From Nostoc sp. S13 (GTDB lineage Bacteria > Cyanobacteriota > Cyanobacteriia > Cyanobacteriales > Nostocaceae): 64,000 bases of DNA. Where the stretch lies: contig NZ_JAQYWQ010000007.1 in the NCBI RefSeq assembly GCF_029379315.1, positions 56,332-120,331 of the forward strand. The letters run 5' to 3'. The position numbers and the translations under genes were made by a program. The notes beneath the pieces are model-generated. The model was not told the origin of the DNA, did no database searches, and saw nothing but the letters and a program-made list of their open reading frames with translations. Positions 1-8,304 of the stretch are shown piece after piece. Every line of letters begins with the position of its first letter. Positions within the stretch are counted from its first letter, which is position 1.

Positions 1-324
1 ATAAGGATTATACTGATAACGAAGGTCATTGACTAATAGACTTATCCACAAATAAACCTCAAAATAGCTGAAACCCTTACATAGCTGGCTTTTTAGCTTA
101 TATAAAACAGGAACCTCTAAAACCCTCTCCAGAGCTAGGTTTCAGCCAAATAAAGTTCTCATTTCCGGATAAGTCTAATGCTGATCATCGAGTCACTAGT
201 CAACGATAAAATAAGGGTTTCAGCTTCTGAAAATACTTGTATTACTCATGTAATATCTCTTAAGCCGTTTTCGCGCGAATGCTACTCATACCGCGGAATA
301 CTAAAAATTAAATTCCTTCCAACC
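1..324. other. Leading stretch without a recognised gene
   Basis: No gene, RNA or clear repeat was recognised. The reading frame of the following gene is open from 178, but the 49 codons before the ATG at 325 look non-coding in composition and do not resemble the rest of that protein. This stretch is therefore treated as upstream DNA. The gene to the left lies outside the window. Confidence 0.5.
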
Positions 325-1266
325 ATGAATCAACCAGAGTTATTAGAATTAGCAAAACAGGGCGATCCACAAGCAATTGCTACGCTTATAAATAAACAAT
401 TAAACCCTAAAGGCATTTTGGCAAAAGCTAATATTATAAAAGGGTGTCTACAAATCATTTTTGAGGCAACAGAAGTACCTCCGCAACAAGTAATTTTTAA
501 TTACATTTACAACGCTATAAATAAATTAAAACCACAATCTATAAATAAAGTAATAATTTATGGTAAGCAAACTGGTAATGATTTTCCAGTTTGGCAGCAA
601 GAATTTGACTTTTTGAATACTCAATCTTTAAATAAACAGCCAAAAGCTTTGTCTGCCGAAGCAACAAAGCCAAGAGTATCTAAGGATTTTGAGTGTTATG
701 GGGATGCAACAATTCTGGCTCTTAAAAATGACGGTGTACTTATAAAAAGATTAGGTAAACTCTTTTCCTCTCATACCAAAGGAGAGCGCTTCATTGCCTA
801 CAGAAATATTCTTAACATTCAATTTCACAATTCTGGCTCTCTTTCGTATGGCTTTATTTATTTTCAAATAGCAGGCTCCTCTGGAAACCTAAAATACTTG
901 GAAGCTGCATCTAATCATGATACGGTAATTTTTTTTCATGATAAATTTAGCGAGTTTGATAAAGCAAGATTTTTGATTTTAGAAAAAATTAATTTACCAG
1001 GGACACAAGCATACACAGAGACTCAACCTGTTGTTCACCAAACCCACGTAGTCGTCCAGCCTGTTATACAACACGAAATACCAATTAGCTGCCCCAAATG
1101 TGGTTCTACCCAAATCACTTCAAACAAAAAAGGCTTCAACGTTGGTCATGCTCTGGTTGGAGGTTTAGTAACTGGCGGGGTCGGGCTTGTTGCTGGTTTG
1201 TGGGGAAGTAATGAAATACGCCTCAATTGTTTAAGATGCGGAAATCGCTGGAAACCAAAAATGTAA
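325..1266 (+). CDS. PH-like domain protein with C-terminal zinc ribbon
   Basis: Predicted 313-residue protein of unknown role. An N-terminal module of about 100 residues begins MNQPELLELAKQGDPQAI, a module I associate with cyanobacterial multidomain proteins. A central part (about residues 120-225) reads like a bacterial PH-type domain of the DUF4429 kind: an ATILALKNDGVLIKR strand, a GERFIAYRNI segment, then a short strand pattern. The C-terminus has two cysteine pairs (CPKCG and CLRCG) forming a zinc ribbon. They are separated by a Gly/Val-rich hydrophobic stretch that could be membrane-associated. The start is placed at the ATG at 325 because similarity-like sequence begins there; an upstream ATG at 178 is in frame. 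No operon partner is seen. The function is unknown; the domain reading is by eye. Confidence 0.7.
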   Translation: MNQPELLELAKQGDPQAIATLINKQLNPKGILAKANIIKGCLQIIFEATEVPPQQVIFNYIYNAINKLKPQSINKVIIYGKQTGNDFPVWQQEFDFLNTQSLNKQPKALSAEATKPRVSKDFECYGDATILALKNDGVLIKRLGKLFSSHTKGERFIAYRNILNIQFHNSGSLSYGFIYFQIAGSSGNLKYLEAASNHDTVIFFHDKFSEFDKARFLILEKINLPGTQAYTETQPVVHQTHVVVQPVIQHEIPISCPKCGSTQITSNKKGFNVGHALVGGLVTGGVGLVAGLWGSNEIRLNCLRCGNRWKPKM

Positions 1267-1443
1267 AACAGTTTTAGATTGTTTTCTCTGCGCCGATGAT
1301 TGCCACTGCCCGATACCATCCCAGCAGATGTTAATTTCTGTGCTCTCGTAATCGGGAAAGATTTTCATGAGGTTGAAACTCCAAAAAATGGGGGTCACTC
1401 AGCTACAGATTTTCTGACTCACTTCCAGCTATGAACTTTATCC

Positions 1444-1466
1444 CAAGAGGATTTAAAATCCTCTTG
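1444..1466. terminator. Perfect hairpin between convergent genes
   Basis: An 11-base stem (CAAGAGGATTT with AAATCCTCTTG) around a single base lies in the 326-base gap between the zinc-ribbon gene and the end of the cellulose operon, where transcripts converge. There is no T-run on either side, so a terminator role is inferred from position only. The rest of the gap 1267-1592 holds no recognised gene. Confidence 0.35.
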
Positions 1467-1592
1467 AGCGTATTCGGGGAGCTTGGAACAGCAGAGAGCT
1501 AGTCCTTTCTGCCCCCTGCTATCTTAATTAATCTTCCTAATGGGACTTAAACAAAAATTAAGGTGTTTTGGCTTAAATTGACACCAATGTTA

Positions 1593-4205
1593 TTACAGAA
1601 CCTGCAACAGTTGTTTAATTTTGGTGTCTTGGCGTTCCTTGAATTTTTCTGGAAAAATTAACTCGATCGCAATCTTGCCATTTGCTTGTTCTTCTACTGC
1701 ATAAATTTCGGCAACAAATCGGTTAGATGAGAAATTCTCGGCATCCTGATTTAACAGTAAACCAACCAGTGGTTTAACAGTTCGCATCGTATGCAAGTCC
1801 TGTTGTCCGATCATTTTGTGAGAAGACACGGCTTTTTTATCCTCTATTTCCAAGCGCAAACCCGTTGTTCCTAGTTCTGTGGCTACTCCAAAGAAGAAGT
1901 TACCATCCCAGTAGAGTTGACTATTGGTGTTTACCTGCTTGCGTACCTTTTTACGGCTAGTTTGGTTGAGGTCACGCAAGGCCCGAGTCAGACTCGTGGC
2001 TAGAAATCCCAGAGAAGCTAGGGGCTGGTCTACGTACTGGGCTTTCTGAGAATACCACTCCCGGACATCAGAATATAAAACTAGAGTTAAAGCATCGCGT
2101 TGGGCATTGTTGAGTTTCACAAAATCAACACCCAAAAGCGTTTCTGTGTCATTTATCGGAGAGAGTCGGACAATCTGCGCCGTTAAAGAGGCGCTAGCAG
2201 TATAATCTCCCATCACCTCAACTTCTACTTCATCCAGTAAATTGGGCCAGGTTTCCAAAGAAATTAAGGCGCCAGTTTCGGAAATATTCACGGTTTTGCC
2301 CATGATTGTTTGACCGTTATTGGTAATTAAAATGGGCAGACGACGCTGTAAACGGTGGGCAGTACGTACTTGCGGTTGTTCAAAGCCAACCAGCAAAGCA
2401 GCTGAGAGCAAAACTAGATTAAAAATAGACCACATGGTGTTGACTAAGACCGCCTGCCAATCTTCAGGACGTAGCAGCAGCCAATAGGGAACAGCCAGTA
2501 AGGAAGAGACTACAAATGCTGTCACCACCAAAAGACCACGCATTGATTCCCAATCAAAGATGCGTTTGCTAATAGATGTCCCCTTATCGGTAACGTTAAA
2601 TGAACCTAGTTTGGGGTTAAACAGCGCCAACATCGTCACCCACCCAGCCTGGAAAGCCATCGCAAATTCAAAAATTTCGTTCCAGAAGGAGAAGCGGACG
2701 TTTTTGTAAATGATGTAGTTAGTAAAAAGGGAAAGGAGAATATGGGGTAGGGCATAAGCTAGAGTTTCTAAACCCAAACCTTGAACAGAGTTAACGCCAA
2801 ATAATAAAAATAGCGGCGGTGCGATCGCATATGTTAGTCGAGGATAGCCATACAAAAAGTGCGAAGTCGCGCTAAAGTAACAAATCCTCTGGGCAAATGT
2901 CAGGTTCAGCTTCCGATTAAAAACGGGGTTTTCCAATCGCAGAATCTGCGCCATCCCCCTTGCCCAGCGAACTTGTTGCCCCACATAAGAAGAAAACGTT
3001 TCTGGTGCTAAACCAGCCACCATAATTTTGTCATAGTAGACAGACTTGTAACCCAGCGAATGCAATCGCAAGGCAGTATGACAATCTTCTGTCACTGTTT
3101 CCACCGCAATTCCCCCAACTTCTAAAGCGTGGGATTTACGGATTAATGCTGCCGAACCGCAGAAAAAGGCAGCATTCCAAAAATCGTTACCCTTTTGCAG
3201 CACCTTATAAAACAGTTCATTGCCTGCGGGGATTCTACCTTTTGTGACCAAATTACGCTCGAAGGGATCGGGGTTATAGAACCAGTGGGGAGTTTGGACA
3301 AAGGATACTTTGGGATCGAAGAAAAAACCCATTGTATGCAGGAGAATTTGCCGCGATGGAATGTGGTCACAGTCCAAAATCAACACTAAATCGCCGTCGG
3401 TTTTCTCAAAGGCGGTATTGATATTACCAGCTTTAGCGTGGTCATTACTGTCCCGCGTCATGTGTATACAGCCGAGTTCTTCGCACATTTGCCGTAGCTG
3501 TTCCCGTCTGGCGCTAAACTGTTCTCGGCGGGGGTCGTTTTCTTTATACTTTTCTGGACGACCATCATCAAGAACATAAACCTTTTTTTTATCGGCAGCA
3601 TAATCACAAGCCAAGGCTGCCACGGCAGTCTTACGAACAATCTCCACGTCTTCGTTGTAAGTGGGGATGTAAATATCGACTTTGAACCATTCGTGTTGAG
3701 GAATAGTTGTGAGATTAACTGGTTGGCGTTCTTGAATTTTCAGAGTTTGAAAGTATGCCAGTACCAAGGTGAGGATGGCATAGAGTTCGGCGAGGAACAA
3801 CAATACACAAGCGATGCTGTTGAGCCAACCATCAAAGTTGAGGGTATAACTGGTGCGGTAGAATAAATAACGCAGCGTTGTGATCATACTCAGCCACAGC
3901 AGAAACAAGTGGTAATACTGGCTGATTTCTGGAGAGGACTCTTGAAACTCTGCGTGGATCACCAGTTGACCGAGTAGCACCAGAAATACTGCTACCAATC
4001 CTTGCTGCCAAACTTCTATCGGGGTAATAATCAGTGGGACTGAGAGCACCAATAGCAGTAGGATAAGCCACTTAAACTGTTTCACACCCACCCTTTGGAG
4101 AGTGCGGTCAAAAAATCGGGGGGTAATATCAATCAGCCAATGGCTCAATTTTAAGCGCTGGCGATCGCGTGATTTTTGGGGCAATGTGTCGGGGGAAGAA
4201 GACAT
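1593..4205 (-). CDS. bcsA: Cellulose synthase catalytic subunit BcsA
   Basis: Inner-membrane GT2 enzyme that polymerises UDP-glucose into beta-1,4-glucan and extrudes it. The 870 residues match the BcsA family length. Visible signatures are the substrate-binding DDG (213-215), DCD (278-280), the TED catalytic base (372-374), the QQVRW acceptor-site motif (410-414) and the FNVTDKG gating loop (536-542). Transmembrane segments flank the GT domain (about 43-160 and 430-610). A PilZ domain follows: RLQRR (618-622) supplies the RxxxR motif and NISETG (640-645) the NxSxxG motif, so c-di-GMP activation is expected. It is the last gene of the operon, 55 bases after bcsB. The order bcsB-bcsA is the reverse of the enterobacterial one. 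The family call is very secure. Confidence 0.97.
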   Translation of the reverse strand: MSSSPDTLPQKSRDRQRLKLSHWLIDITPRFFDRTLQRVGVKQFKWLILLLLVLSVPLIITPIEVWQQGLVAVFLVLLGQLVIHAEFQESSPEISQYYHLFLLWLSMITTLRYLFYRTSYTLNFDGWLNSIACVLLFLAELYAILTLVLAYFQTLKIQERQPVNLTTIPQHEWFKVDIYIPTYNEDVEIVRKTAVAALACDYAADKKKVYVLDDGRPEKYKENDPRREQFSARREQLRQMCEELGCIHMTRDSNDHAKAGNINTAFEKTDGDLVLILDCDHIPSRQILLHTMGFFFDPKVSFVQTPHWFYNPDPFERNLVTKGRIPAGNELFYKVLQKGNDFWNAAFFCGSAALIRKSHALEVGGIAVETVTEDCHTALRLHSLGYKSVYYDKIMVAGLAPETFSSYVGQQVRWARGMAQILRLENPVFNRKLNLTFAQRICYFSATSHFLYGYPRLTYAIAPPLFLLFGVNSVQGLGLETLAYALPHILLSLFTNYIIYKNVRFSFWNEIFEFAMAFQAGWVTMLALFNPKLGSFNVTDKGTSISKRIFDWESMRGLLVVTAFVVSSLLAVPYWLLLRPEDWQAVLVNTMWSIFNLVLLSAALLVGFEQPQVRTAHRLQRRLPILITNNGQTIMGKTVNISETGALISLETWPNLLDEVEVEVMGDYTASASLTAQIVRLSPINDTETLLGVDFVKLNNAQRDALTLVLYSDVREWYSQKAQYVDQPLASLGFLATSLTRALRDLNQTSRKKVRKQVNTNSQLYWDGNFFFGVATELGTTGLRLEIEDKKAVSSHKMIGQQDLHTMRTVKPLVGLLLNQDAENFSSNRFVAEIYAVEEQANGKIAIELIFPEKFKERQDTKIKQLLQVL

Positions 4206-4260
4206 TTTGATCTCAATTTTGAAATTTAAATTTAAGTTAGCGATACCTGACGGAAAGTCT

Positions 4261-6600
4261 CTACTTTTTGTCAGCAGTTAGCCGTTTGAGATACAACTGA
4301 ACAATCCCGTAAAGAATTAGAGAAATACTCAAAATACCTACAGGTAGCAACAGCCAATTTTCTTGTAAAAAGCGTGATGCTTTACTGAGGGGAGTGGTAT
4401 TTTCCCAGCGACGACTATTCGGGGCGCTTTGGAAAAACTGTAGTTGATAGGCATCAGCATCGTAAGTAACTGAGTCTTTTTGATCGCTACTAATTAGCAC
4501 CGTATCCTTTTTGAGTTGGAAGAACCACGAGTCTTGATTAAGGACTTGCCGCACTCGCTCTAAACCAGTTTCGGTTTGAGATGTTAAAGCTAGAACGACG
4601 CGATCGCTATTCCAAGGAGAGATAATTTGCTTAATCATCCCTTGTGTGTCCTGCGGGGTCTGAATCGCAGCATAGGCAGAGGAGCGGGAAAATGCTTGAT
4701 TCAAGTTAAAGCCACTGGAATTAAACACTTCCGGGAAAGGAAACTCCTCCCGCGTTCCAATTCCTACCAAATGGTCATTTTTGCGGACTTTTGTTGGTAA
4801 AGCATCCGGTGTATAAACTTCTAGTTTGACTGTATCGGCTTGACTGAGCCTGCCTAAGCGTTCGCTAAAAGCTAACAAGGTCAAAATATCTGTCTTCGAG
4901 GGGATTTGGGGCACGACAATCGCCGTCTGGGACAAATCCTGTGGTGCAGCAAAGGGAAAACCAAATTTCAGCAGGTTCAAGTCTGGTAATTGTGTAGATA
5001 TCTCCCGCTTCAGATCGAAGCTAGTATCAGAATGCACCGTACCTGTTAATTGTTGATCTGGTGGCTGAAGACAGTTCTGTTTATCAAACGGTTCTCTGGG
5101 ACTCATCCGAAAGAAAACTTGCAGTTTTGAGTTAGGTTTGATCAAGTTTTCCGGCAAATTGACTTTGAGGTTTTTGCGAGTTTCTCCCGACTCAGAATCA
5201 AGACGTACTCCACCGATGAAAACTCCATCCAGTAAAACTTCGAGCGCAGAAGTTCGAGGATTAAGCTGCGGCCCATAGCTGTAGATCAAATTCATCGAAC
5301 TACCCCGGAGAAATCTATCATCCGGCAAAGCGCGAAAATCGACTTCGATTGGTGGTGCTGCCATTCCACGTACAGTGACATCATTAAACGGCTCACCATT
5401 TACCTGGGTTTTGATGTCGCTGAGTTTAAAAGAATTTTGCTCTGGCAAATAACGAGGCCATTGGCGCAGTCCTAGTGTCGAGCTTTCTTTGAGGGTATTG
5501 ACAAAAACTACCTGACCAGTCCCCATTTTCCGTAAGTCTGGCTGTGATAAAAATTGGATAGCCTTTTCCACAGCTTTTGTGCTGTTGCCAGTGGCAATTA
5601 AAACCGGAACCCCGCTCTTTTCAGTTTTAGTGATCATCAACACCCCTGTTTCATCAGGTACGGGGTTGTTATCACGATCCAGAATTTGATTGCTGACGAC
5701 TTTCAGGGGCAAATTCTTCCAAGTATTTAGGGCTGGTTGCTCGGTGGGAGTGCCAATGATCACCAAGCGATCGCTTGCCTTCACATTTACCACATTAGAC
5801 ACCAAACTCGTCTGAATCGGGCGAAAATCTGCGATTCTCCCCAATCCTGCTTGTAAACGAGCTGCTGCTGTCAGCCAGGATTGATCAACTTGACTCGGTT
5901 GCAAGTAAGCAATTTGGTTAGTTTCTAAGCCGAGTTCGTCAAAGAAAGGATAAGGATAGCGGCTAAAATTTAGGGGAATCGACTGCTGTTCATAGTTTAA
6001 GATTAATTTGGAATCTGGCAGAATCTCTGTCCACAAGTCGGGACTACTGGGGTCGCTACATTCGAGAGTGTTATTCTGCTGTGCCACCAATACGAGTTCG
6101 TTGTAGTCTTGAACCAGCTTTGGTGGAATATTGAACAGTACTTGACCTACTTGGGAATCTTTGCGATTGAGCGGTACGCTACCAACACTGGTGCCATTGA
6201 CTAGCACGGTCAGGTTGGAGCGATTGGCATACAGTGCTGGTGAGTGTTGAAAGCGGATTAAGGCTTGTATTTTACCCCGATCTAGTTTCCAGCCACGGGG
6301 ACGGGTAAAAGCAAGACGACCTTCTGAGTAAACCCCGCGCAAGCGCATCCGGTTGCCCACAATCGGACTACGATTAAATTCTAGGATGTAAGTTGCCAGT
6401 TTTTTAGCGCTAGCAGTTTCTAAGTCTGCTTTAGTACTATTTTCTGATGTCGTTGCTTGAGCTAATAAGGTTACTTGCTGTCGTAGTTCCCCTTTGGTTT
6501 GAGCTTGGGCGCTCAATAATGAACTAGGGAACAAAAAAAAGCAAGAAGTAACAATAATTGCTTTTTTACTAATTTGGGAAAGGTGAAACAACTGCTTCAT
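4261..6600 (-). CDS. bcsB: Cellulose synthase periplasmic subunit BcsB
   Basis: Periplasmic, membrane-anchored partner of BcsA that guides the nascent glucan and is needed for synthase activity. The 779 residues start with a signal segment (about 13-34, IIVTSCFFLFPSSLL). They end with one transmembrane helix (about 750-770) and a short basic tail, the usual BcsB topology. The body shows the paired carbohydrate-binding/flavodoxin-like pattern of the family, with repeated segments such as RGSSMNLIYSYGPQLNPR and LDSESGETRKNL. It sits between the GH8 gene and bcsA on the same strand. The 359-base gap on its 5' side carries a repeat, so it may have its own promoter. Confidence 0.95.
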   Translation of the reverse strand: MKQLFHLSQISKKAIIVTSCFFLFPSSLLSAQAQTKGELRQQVTLLAQATTSENSTKADLETASAKKLATYILEFNRSPIVGNRMRLRGVYSEGRLAFTRPRGWKLDRGKIQALIRFQHSPALYANRSNLTVLVNGTSVGSVPLNRKDSQVGQVLFNIPPKLVQDYNELVLVAQQNNTLECSDPSSPDLWTEILPDSKLILNYEQQSIPLNFSRYPYPFFDELGLETNQIAYLQPSQVDQSWLTAAARLQAGLGRIADFRPIQTSLVSNVVNVKASDRLVIIGTPTEQPALNTWKNLPLKVVSNQILDRDNNPVPDETGVLMITKTEKSGVPVLIATGNSTKAVEKAIQFLSQPDLRKMGTGQVVFVNTLKESSTLGLRQWPRYLPEQNSFKLSDIKTQVNGEPFNDVTVRGMAAPPIEVDFRALPDDRFLRGSSMNLIYSYGPQLNPRTSALEVLLDGVFIGGVRLDSESGETRKNLKVNLPENLIKPNSKLQVFFRMSPREPFDKQNCLQPPDQQLTGTVHSDTSFDLKREISTQLPDLNLLKFGFPFAAPQDLSQTAIVVPQIPSKTDILTLLAFSERLGRLSQADTVKLEVYTPDALPTKVRKNDHLVGIGTREEFPFPEVFNSSGFNLNQAFSRSSAYAAIQTPQDTQGMIKQIISPWNSDRVVLALTSQTETGLERVRQVLNQDSWFFQLKKDTVLISSDQKDSVTYDADAYQLQFFQSAPNSRRWENTTPLSKASRFLQENWLLLPVGILSISLILYGIVQLYLKRLTADKK

Positions 6601-6696
6601 GGTAGAGCGTAATTTTAGTGTTAATTTACTCAGGGTTTTTACGTAAAAACTACAACTAATTCGGTGCTTTTAGAACTTAAAAATCAATCCGGTTTA

Positions 6697-6831
6697 GTTA
6701 AGGTTTAACTCTTTGTCAAAGTCAATTTTTTCAACGAACCGCAAAGGAGAGGCAGCGCGGTCTTGGGGGTCTCCCCCATGAGCGACTGCCGTCGCAAAGG
6801 ACGCAAAGGAAGAAATGCTTAACTGAAGTGT
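6697..6831. repeat. Copy A of an inverted repeat family
   Basis: About 135 bases in the gap between bcsB and the GH8 gene. The reverse complement of its two ends recurs at 13961-14208. Shared blocks include the end with CTTTGTCAAAGTCAATTTTT, the segment around ACCGCAAAGGAGAGGCAGCG and the other end AAGAAATGCTTAACTGAA. The centre carries AGCGACTGCCGTCGCAAAGG and a small hairpin of G-run and C-run. The rest of the gap 6601-6959 has no recognised gene. Confidence 0.85.
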
Positions 6832-6959
6832 GTTGACTTAAAAATCATCTCCTCGTATTTTCTAAAGGAAATCAATCGGAGTCAGTCTGCTGGGAATAAA
6901 AGGCAAATACTCAATCATGAGTTTGGGAAGCCCGTACTCTAATTCAGCATCGGAGGATG

Positions 6960-8225
6960 TCATTTGCCGATAAGCAGTCGCTGGGGTATTGTCTTTGGAG
7001 GTAGCAATCCTAACCAAGCCAAATTCTGGGTATAATAAGCCGACTGATCTCCCCAAACTCCTTGCTTGTATTGAGGCAGTATTTTTTTCACAAGCAGTTC
7101 TTGAGCAGTTACTGGTTCCACCAATTGCATAGCGGCATATAACATAGCGTATTGGGATGTAGCTTCGTAATTCACTAATGCTTTCCCTTGGAGATCAATG
7201 CGTGCTGGTAGACTCGATTGTTTAGTCCACAGTTTTCGCAGGTGCTGAGTGGATGTCACTAGATAGCGCTGCGCTTGGGGTGAATTAAACCAGGCAGCAT
7301 CCAACGACAAACGCCACCAGACTCGATAGGCATCAAAGCCATACAAACTCTTCAGGGTGCTAGATGCTGGTAGGGTTTGGCATTGTCCTGTTTTGGTATT
7401 TAGAGCTACCCAGTCACTGGGTAAACCCACGCTAGAAAGCTTTGCTGAATTTTCTAGCACTTGATAGCTGCTGTCTACCAAACTCAACCAATCATGTTGG
7501 GGATCAACTTGTGCAAAGATGCGAAAAGCATAGGGAGCAAAATAAGAGGGATTGAGGTAAAAGGTAGATGCATTCGGGACAAATGCAGTTGTAGACCCTG
7601 GTAACAGGTAGCGCTTACCTTGGGCTTCTGAGATGGTGGACAGGTTCCATAAATCTTGCAATTTAAGTTTTGCTAGTTCCAAGTATTCGGGTCGATTCCA
7701 ACGGCGTGATCCTAAAATCAGGGCAGTAATCGCATCTATATCTGCATCGCTGGCAAAGTTGGTATCGATGATACCCCAGTTACCATCTTCCTTTCGTCCC
7801 CATTTCCAAGCCCACAAACTATCTGTGCGTTTACCGTCCGCTTGGCGCTGGAGGTTATTTTCCGACCAGTGTAAGGTTAGGGCAAAAGTTGCCGGATCAT
7901 TAATCAGTACTGCTCGTAGTAAAGCATAAGCTTGACCTTCACTAGTTGAGCGATCGCTTGCTTCATAATCAATCACCCGCCCATCTGACTGAATAAATCT
8001 TTGGCGGTAGCTGTCCCAGCTTTGGGCTAGTAATTCCCGGTTAGGGGTGGATTCAGGAAGATCAGCGAAAAATCTAGTCAGATTTTGACTACTACCTTCA
8101 GTGGGGAGGTTTGCCACCGGAGTTAGGTTATCCGATGTTTTGGGTTTTGCTGCCGAGTAACTAGAGATACAGGCAGATAAACCAATCAGGCTGGCAATAG
8201 CTGCCACTCTTGGGAAGTGCCACAT
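6960..8225 (-). CDS. GH8 endoglucanase, BcsZ-type, lipoprotein
   Basis: Glycoside hydrolase family 8 beta-1,4-glucanase, the equivalent of BcsZ, which trims or releases glucan during cellulose secretion. The 421 residues begin with a lipoprotein-like signal (IASLIGLSAC, Cys19), so membrane anchoring in the periplasm is likely. The general acid is expected at Glu96 in STSEGQAYALL. An SDADIDA segment (159-165) supplies the substrate-positioning Asp, and FDAYRVWWRLSLDAAW (297-312) matches the DAxRxxWRxxxD block of the family. It lies 79 bases after the TPR gene and upstream of bcsB, as expected for a cellulose operon. A short alternative frame overlaps the 3' end but is not needed. Confidence 0.92.
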   Translation of the reverse strand: MWHFPRVAAIASLIGLSACISSYSAAKPKTSDNLTPVANLPTEGSSQNLTRFFADLPESTPNRELLAQSWDSYRQRFIQSDGRVIDYEASDRSTSEGQAYALLRAVLINDPATFALTLHWSENNLQRQADGKRTDSLWAWKWGRKEDGNWGIIDTNFASDADIDAITALILGSRRWNRPEYLELAKLKLQDLWNLSTISEAQGKRYLLPGSTTAFVPNASTFYLNPSYFAPYAFRIFAQVDPQHDWLSLVDSSYQVLENSAKLSSVGLPSDWVALNTKTGQCQTLPASSTLKSLYGFDAYRVWWRLSLDAAWFNSPQAQRYLVTSTQHLRKLWTKQSSLPARIDLQGKALVNYEATSQYAMLYAAMQLVEPVTAQELLVKKILPQYKQGVWGDQSAYYTQNLAWLGLLPPKTIPQRLLIGK

Positions 8226-8304
8226 CCTAAGAACAGTTTGATTTATAAAACATTAGCCGAGTAGTTGTTGAAAATTAACTTTCATAAAGAAATTTAAGCG
8301 ATCG

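Noticed and set aside
1291..1372. Minus-strand frame MKIFPDYESTEINICWDGIG as a possible gene or remnant
   Set aside because: No ribosome-binding site, short, no recognised family; may be chance in the gap.
6862..7056. Minus-strand frame overlapping the GH8 3' end, as an alternative C-terminus
   Set aside because: The main GH8 frame already gives the expected length and motifs; the overlap looks like a shadow frame.
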